From Panaeolus papilionaceus (lineage: Eukaryota; Basidiomycota; Agaricomycetes; Agaricales), in NCBI GenBank assembly GCA_015501605.1, contig JADNRZ010000012.1, forward strand, positions 1,488,001 to 1,552,000: a stretch of 64,000 nt of DNA. The letters are read 5' to 3'. Below the pieces are notes generated by a model, which saw only the letters and a list, made by a program, of their open reading frames with translations, was not told the DNA's origin and did not search any database. Of the stretch, positions 59,803 to 64,000 are shown piece by piece (within the stretch, counting starts at the first letter, position 1; the number at the start of each line of letters is the position of its first letter). Position numbers and translations under genes: made by a program.

Positions 59803-60690
59803 CCCTGCACCCGAGAACCACCCACATCTGAATCGCACCATCGGTGTTCAATTCCAGGAAAATACCACTTCTTGAAGGTTTAGACTTCATTCAAGACACA
59901 AATGGAAAATAGTACGAAGGGATAATGAGGAGTATAAGGCAAGAGGACGATCCACGAGGCATGGTCACTGTGCTGGTCGTGGACGGTGGTGGTGGTTGGG
60001 AAAGAACGGACATTTGACACAGCCACACCTCCCATGCACCTCTTGGCGACTTTTCTCACAGTTCCCTGCAACTGTCATCTCTCCGACATGAGTGTGTCCA
60101 TTCTTCACATCCAATTCAACGCATTGCTTGGAAATTGACACCGATGTGGACACATGACCTTCCTTTCAAGACATTGAATACACTCAACATAGCTTTTTCA
60201 CTCATCTGACGAACAGTGTGTCCTAACAACGGTGCGCAATACATATGTGCATCCGATGAGAGCGTCGAAATACGCAACAATTATCAATGGAGCACCACTG
60301 TAAATAAATAAATAACATTGAGAGTATATCGAGATCAGGCACTACCAAAGGAATCACAGAGGACACGGAGTGAGGCATGTACATAATGGAACAGTGTGGA
60401 AACAAAACTGAAACAAGCAATACAAAAGGGACGAAAATACAACGTGAATAAAGGAGTGTTCAAACTGGTGAGAAATCATATGCATAACGAAGCATATGAG
60501 AGAAAAGACAGAAGAGTGAAATGAGCAAGAACTTTGGAACAGAAGCGCAAGTGTCTAAAAAATGTCAGGTATCCAGCGGCGCTCCTGGAGCGCTCCTTCT
60601 GCTGATGAATGCTGTTACCAGAAAGAGAATAAGTTCACTTTAATGGCAGACAAAACGGGTGAAAAACTTGCTTCATGCATCATGACGCTC
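59803..60690. other. Spacer with the 5' flank of TM copy c
   Basis: About 900 bases with no supported gene, apart from the stretch near 59960-60010 that resembles the 5' ends of TM copies a and b. Confidence 0.4.
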
Positions 60691-61166
60691 ACCAACAGCA
60701 TTGCCCCAACACTTCATCAACTCCATGATGCGCCAAAATCTCCTGGGACCTGGCAGTGCTGGAATGACTTGTTGTGGTGCTGCTTGGACCTCTTCCACAA
60801 TGGATCAAGAGGTAGTAGGAATTGCAATAGATAGAGCATCTGAAGGAGGAGCATTAGGAGGTTGGGTATGGGGAGGAGGCAGGAGTCCTGAATCATCAAG
60901 CTCCTTTTGAAATCGAGCAAGGTCCTCCTTGGCTTCTTGAATCCTTGGGCGAAGAGTTGAGAGAAGAAGCTCATCACCCTGTGCTTTGGCATGAGCAAAC
61001 TCATCATGAAGGGTGGGGATATGGGATTGGAGATTCTGGATTCGATCTTGGAGGTCAGTGAGGAGATTGGCTTCGAAAGGACTTCCATTGATGCTGCTTT
61101 GATGATCTTCAATGGAGAAGTTGATACCTGTTGACATTTGGAAAGCTTGATCTAGGATTGACAATT
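60662..61166 (-). pseudogene. P-loop G-domain family, truncated C-terminal copy
   Basis: Minus-strand similarity to the intact gene at 44462-46122 starts near the ALSILD-type block (61160) and runs through LLTDLQDRIQNL and FQKELDDS. An in-frame TGA lies at about 60803-60805 after IPTTS. Reading on gives the C-terminal motif as MKCWG (near 60700) and a stop near 60680. The whole nucleotide-binding domain is missing because the copy ends abruptly at 61166 against a hAT-like tail. A pseudogene. Confidence 0.75.
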
Positions 61167-61535
61167 AGGGAACTGCCCGGGTAACCCTTGGGTCTGAAAA
61201 CTCTGACCCTTACCTGTACCCGCATATACCCGTACCCGTTGACCCATGGGTAATAACCTGACGGGTTCAAGGGTATATGTGAACCCATGGGTTTCTGTTT
61301 AAGTCTTAAAACACAAAAAAAGAGTACCATTGTCGCAAAATAAACATTACAAACATGAGCAATTGCCAATACCTAATCATCAGAATCATCAGACGCCAAC
61401 TCGTCTGACTCATCCTCAGACAGCTCCTCATCTGATGTGTCCAGCCCATCCAACTCAACCTCCGAGAGCTCACTCAATTCATCATCAATGGTGGCAATGA
61501 TATCAGACTCCTCAACATAACCATTGAGGCCCAGT
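61167..61535 (-). mobile_element. hAT-like 3' end fragment with acidic transposase tail
   Basis: Next to the truncated G-domain copy the sequence TAGGGAACTGCCCGGGTAAC begins a terminus rich in GGGTA/TACCC words. Minus-strand bases 61535-61373 encode an Asp/Glu/Ser-rich tail (DEELSEDESDELASDDSDD then stop), as is common at the C-terminus of hAT transposases in these fungi. The rest of the element is missing. Confidence 0.5.
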
Positions 61536-61990
61536 GAAAAACGGCTCTGTGAGATTCTGGAAAAACTAGCGAAACTCTGTAGTTATACAGAGCTTTCCGT
61601 AAAATTCTGTATTTAATCATGATCTGTCAAAAGTTGCGGTAAAGTGCGGATTGTGCGCTGATGGGCGCAGATTTTTCACTCGGTTTCTGTACTTTTTATT
61701 TCACTTCGGAATTTGTACCTCACAGACCATTGCAGAAATTCCTATAGAAATCTGGGGTTTTCTGTATTTATACGCCACTTGATTTGATCACACAAAATAT
61801 TAATTGAAAATGAATTTATTTATTTTTCTGCGGAAAAATGCAGAATCTGTCAGATAATCTGCAATAGTCTGTAGTCTACGGAGGTGCGTCGAAGGACGCC
61901 AACACGCGTGTGGCCCGAATTTGGAAAATATCTAGAAAATGACCAAGTCCCTTGAGCTGCGAGCGCATAAAATGAGTAAGTCAACACATA
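61536..61990. other. Possible decayed element with repeated TCTG words
   Basis: The stretch starts CCCAGTGAAAAACGG, like the ends of the element at 58605, and has many TTCTGTA/TCTGT words. No matching right end was found. It could be a degenerate non-autonomous hAT or simple low-complexity sequence. Confidence 0.3.
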
Positions 61991-61992
61991 CC

Positions 61993-63975
61993 TCATGCCT
62001 CGGTCGTCGCCGATGACTCTAGCTTCTTGAGTTCAGTGCGTCTTGCCTTTCCCATCTTCTCGTAAGTCTGAACCAAATAATAAACATGATCAGACATGAA
62101 GGGTGCATCAAAACAGCAGGCGCGTACCTTCTTTTCATTGGTGGTAAGCCTATCAAAGAGGGTGTTGAATTCGTCTTGGGTGATTTCAGGGTTCTTCTTC
62201 TTCATCTCGTGGGCGAACATATTTCTAATAATAGACGGGGATAAATCAATGAAGAAAATGGATAAATAAATGACTCACTTCGCAGAGAGATGGGTTGGAT
62301 GAGGTTCCATAACCTTAGAACCGCCACAGGTTCTGTCAGGGGATCTGTCACAGAACCCCCACCCTGGCGCGGTTACGGTGCACAGCCTGGTCATCATCTC
62401 TAGATCACTGTACAGCCGCCTGTTGCATCATTGATACCCCTGTCGTAGTGCGCAGCCTCCTTTCCTGATTGTTTTGTCACCATCATTTGATATCGCATAG
62501 CCTTAGCCTATTCTTAGATTTAGTGCACAGCATACCGGTAGATAGTTTATCCGATGTAGTATATAGGCCAGTGGGGATCAGGATGATTCCTCACTCGATT
62601 ATCAACTTGGCTTCTGGGCATTCCTATCCCTTACAGGTTCGGGTTTCGGGAGCGGTTTCGGAATGGGGAATCTCGGTGGTCGGCTTTGGAATACTTAGAC
62701 CCGATCTACAGAGGTAGGAACAAATACATCAGCAAGTTAAGCACAGTATTTAGAAACCGTGCTCTGCTACAATGGATTAGGCTGAAAGCACTCGATTAGT
62801 ACAGGCCATTAACCGATTTAGAGTAATAAAGTCGAGAACTCACTTTATTTTTTGTAGCGCGCGTAGCACATTGTGGGCGGAGATCACGTTGGGGTGCTGC
62901 TACATGAGTCTTGGGGTCCACGTTGGTGGTAGGTACGTCATCTGAGAGCCCAGAGTCGTTAGAGAATGTGGCGGCGGGAGGTGCGGGATCTGTAGCTTGA
63001 ATAGCTGTGTCGGAACTGGGAGGGGAATCATTACGAGATGGTGTGATTTCGTGGTCTGTGTGAAAAGCTTGAGATTGGTTTTCAGCTGGTGGGACAGGGA
63101 GGTCGGCAACGAGCTGAGGTTGAGGTGCATTCATGTTAGGAGGTGATGGACCAATGATCACGTCGCTAGGTGGAAGAGGTGGAGGCGGTGGGGACGCCTG
63201 AGGGAGGTGGAGGAGTAAATGGGAGTGAATCTATGCGGTAGAAGAGAGCACTTACCTTTTTCGATGTCCCTTTATCCATCTTTGTCCGAACCACGGGCTT
63301 TGTCGTCTTCTGGAGCTTGCCCTTTTTTTTTCCAGTTTCGTCGTCCGAATCCGAGTCTAAATTACTGGAACTCTTTTTACGCTTCTTTGGAGCCACGTCG
63401 TCATCTGAGTCTGGGATAAAATTAGAAAATAAAACTTGAAAAGAAAAAAGAAAAAAAATACCAGTCTCATAGTCTCGATTCCAATCAAAGTACACTCTGG
63501 TTCCAAACTTCGCAACCTTCCAATTGTTGTTGGCATACCGAAATACTGGGAACACGGCAGACATGGTGTCGTGAATGTACTTGAGGACCTCAGGTACACA
63601 TCTCTTCCACGTGCGGGGCCGCAGTCCAGCGAGCTCCACTCTGCAGCATGCTTGCTTGAACACATTTCGCATCTCACCTATGGCATCACTGCTCGGGGGC
63701 AGACTGTTCTCGTCTCGCAAATAATCATAAGGGGATACCTTCTCGCTGTTGTTCTTGCGAGCCCGTTCATTTGCTGACCACTCCTTAAGTGTCCACATTA
63801 CTTCATCGGGGAAGTCCTCCTTTTTCAGCGATGGAAGACTGGTGGTTTGGGGGAGAGGGGTCGTTTTGACGGTAGCAGGTGGCTTGGTTGGGTGATTTGG
63901 AGTAATAGAGTTGGTTCGTGAGGGGAGAGAGGGTGGTCTATGACTACGATTACCAGTAGAATATGTCCTGGAAAT
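61993..63975 (-). CDS. Hypothetical nuclear-type protein, 5' end beyond the window
   Basis: A minus-strand gene enters from the right edge; an acceptor lies at about 63976 (TTTCCAG). The first visible exon runs on to about 63462 with a compact conserved-looking segment (EMRNVFKQACCRVELAGL, VPEVLKYIHDTMSAVFPVF, NNNWKVAKFGTRVYFDW). The next exon (to about 63256) is acidic and Lys-rich (DSDDDVAPKKRKKSS) like a nuclear localisation region. Another (about 63200-62846) is Pro/Ser-rich. After a 500-base intron come MEPHPTHLSAK and MFAHEMKKKNPEITQDEFN, with the last exon ending ESSATTEA at 61993. I do not recognise the family. The basic-acidic composition suggests a nuclear or DNA-associated protein, possibly linked to a mobile element, but this is inference. 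The long intron (about 62345-62845) may contain an insertion. Confidence 0.55.
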
Positions 63976-64000
63976 ATTTTAGTAGCGCATATATGCGCCT

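Larger units (their letters stand above)
52735..60000 (-). pseudogene. Multi-TM protein family, copy c, split by two hAT elements
   Basis: The 3' flank starts at about 52745 like copies a and b. PSVTLASII and the block ending AGANSASPTPM lie near 53160-53330 and a hydrophobic stretch near 53960. After removing the hAT at 54064-58050, minus-strand exons continue at 58130-58540 (KIFCILYLVLTSNDFW and a Phe/Cys-rich helix). After removing the second element (58605-59795), the sequence near 59960-60010 matches the 5' flank of copies a and b (GGTGGTGGTTG...ACAGCCACC). Stops and frame changes make it a pseudogene. The full span is inferred from this colinearity. Confidence 0.4.

Overview
The window is nuclear DNA of a filamentous basidiomycete, most likely an Agaricomycete. 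Genes are cut by many short GT-AG introns (about 50-70 bases), some exons are only 29-35 bases, an AA9 lytic polysaccharide monooxygenase is present, and the transposon load (hAT, pogo, Harbinger-like, LTR elements) is typical of mushroom genomes. No rRNA, tRNA or CRISPR array was seen.

Bases 1-20,000 look like a metabolic or detoxification neighbourhood. Four related cytochrome P450 genes occur: one cut by the left edge, one full-length on the minus strand (1955-4569), one clearly intact 16-exon gene on the plus strand (10182-12847), and one decayed remnant (15045-15563). Between them lies a tail-to-tail pair of isoprenylcysteine-methyltransferase-like genes. A secreted Pro/Ser-rich protein and a half-size ABCG transporter follow. 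The set could oxidise, methylate and export a lipophilic compound, but that is inferred from proximity and no backbone synthase is visible.

Bases 20,000-29,200 hold copies of a P-loop G-domain protein family and an LTR family. The main discovery is a gag-only LTR retroelement (23621-27683) with near-identical LTRs and a 4-bp target duplication (ACGG). It sits in the first exon of an otherwise intact G-domain gene, 19 bases after its ATG. A solo LTR of the same family (GCGC duplication) splits another, older G-domain copy.

Bases 30,000-41,000 hold a Rab-like GTPase with about 500 extra residues between its G4 and G5 motifs. A TA-flanked MITE lies in its second intron. Next come the AA9 gene, a degenerate multi-TM gene (copy a), and a complete but mutated pogo transposon.

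Bases 42,000-64,000 are mostly duplications and transposons. They include a copia-type solo LTR nested in a solo LTR, an intact G-domain gene, TM copy b, a decayed duplicate of the Rab gene that keeps the empty MITE site, a Harbinger-like MITE, and TM copy c split by an autonomous-size hAT (8-bp duplication) and a non-autonomous hAT. A truncated G-domain copy abutting a hAT tail and a hypothetical gene running off the right edge complete the window.

Exon junctions were read by eye from GT-AG sites, reading frame and comparison between paralogues. No alignment or database search was run.
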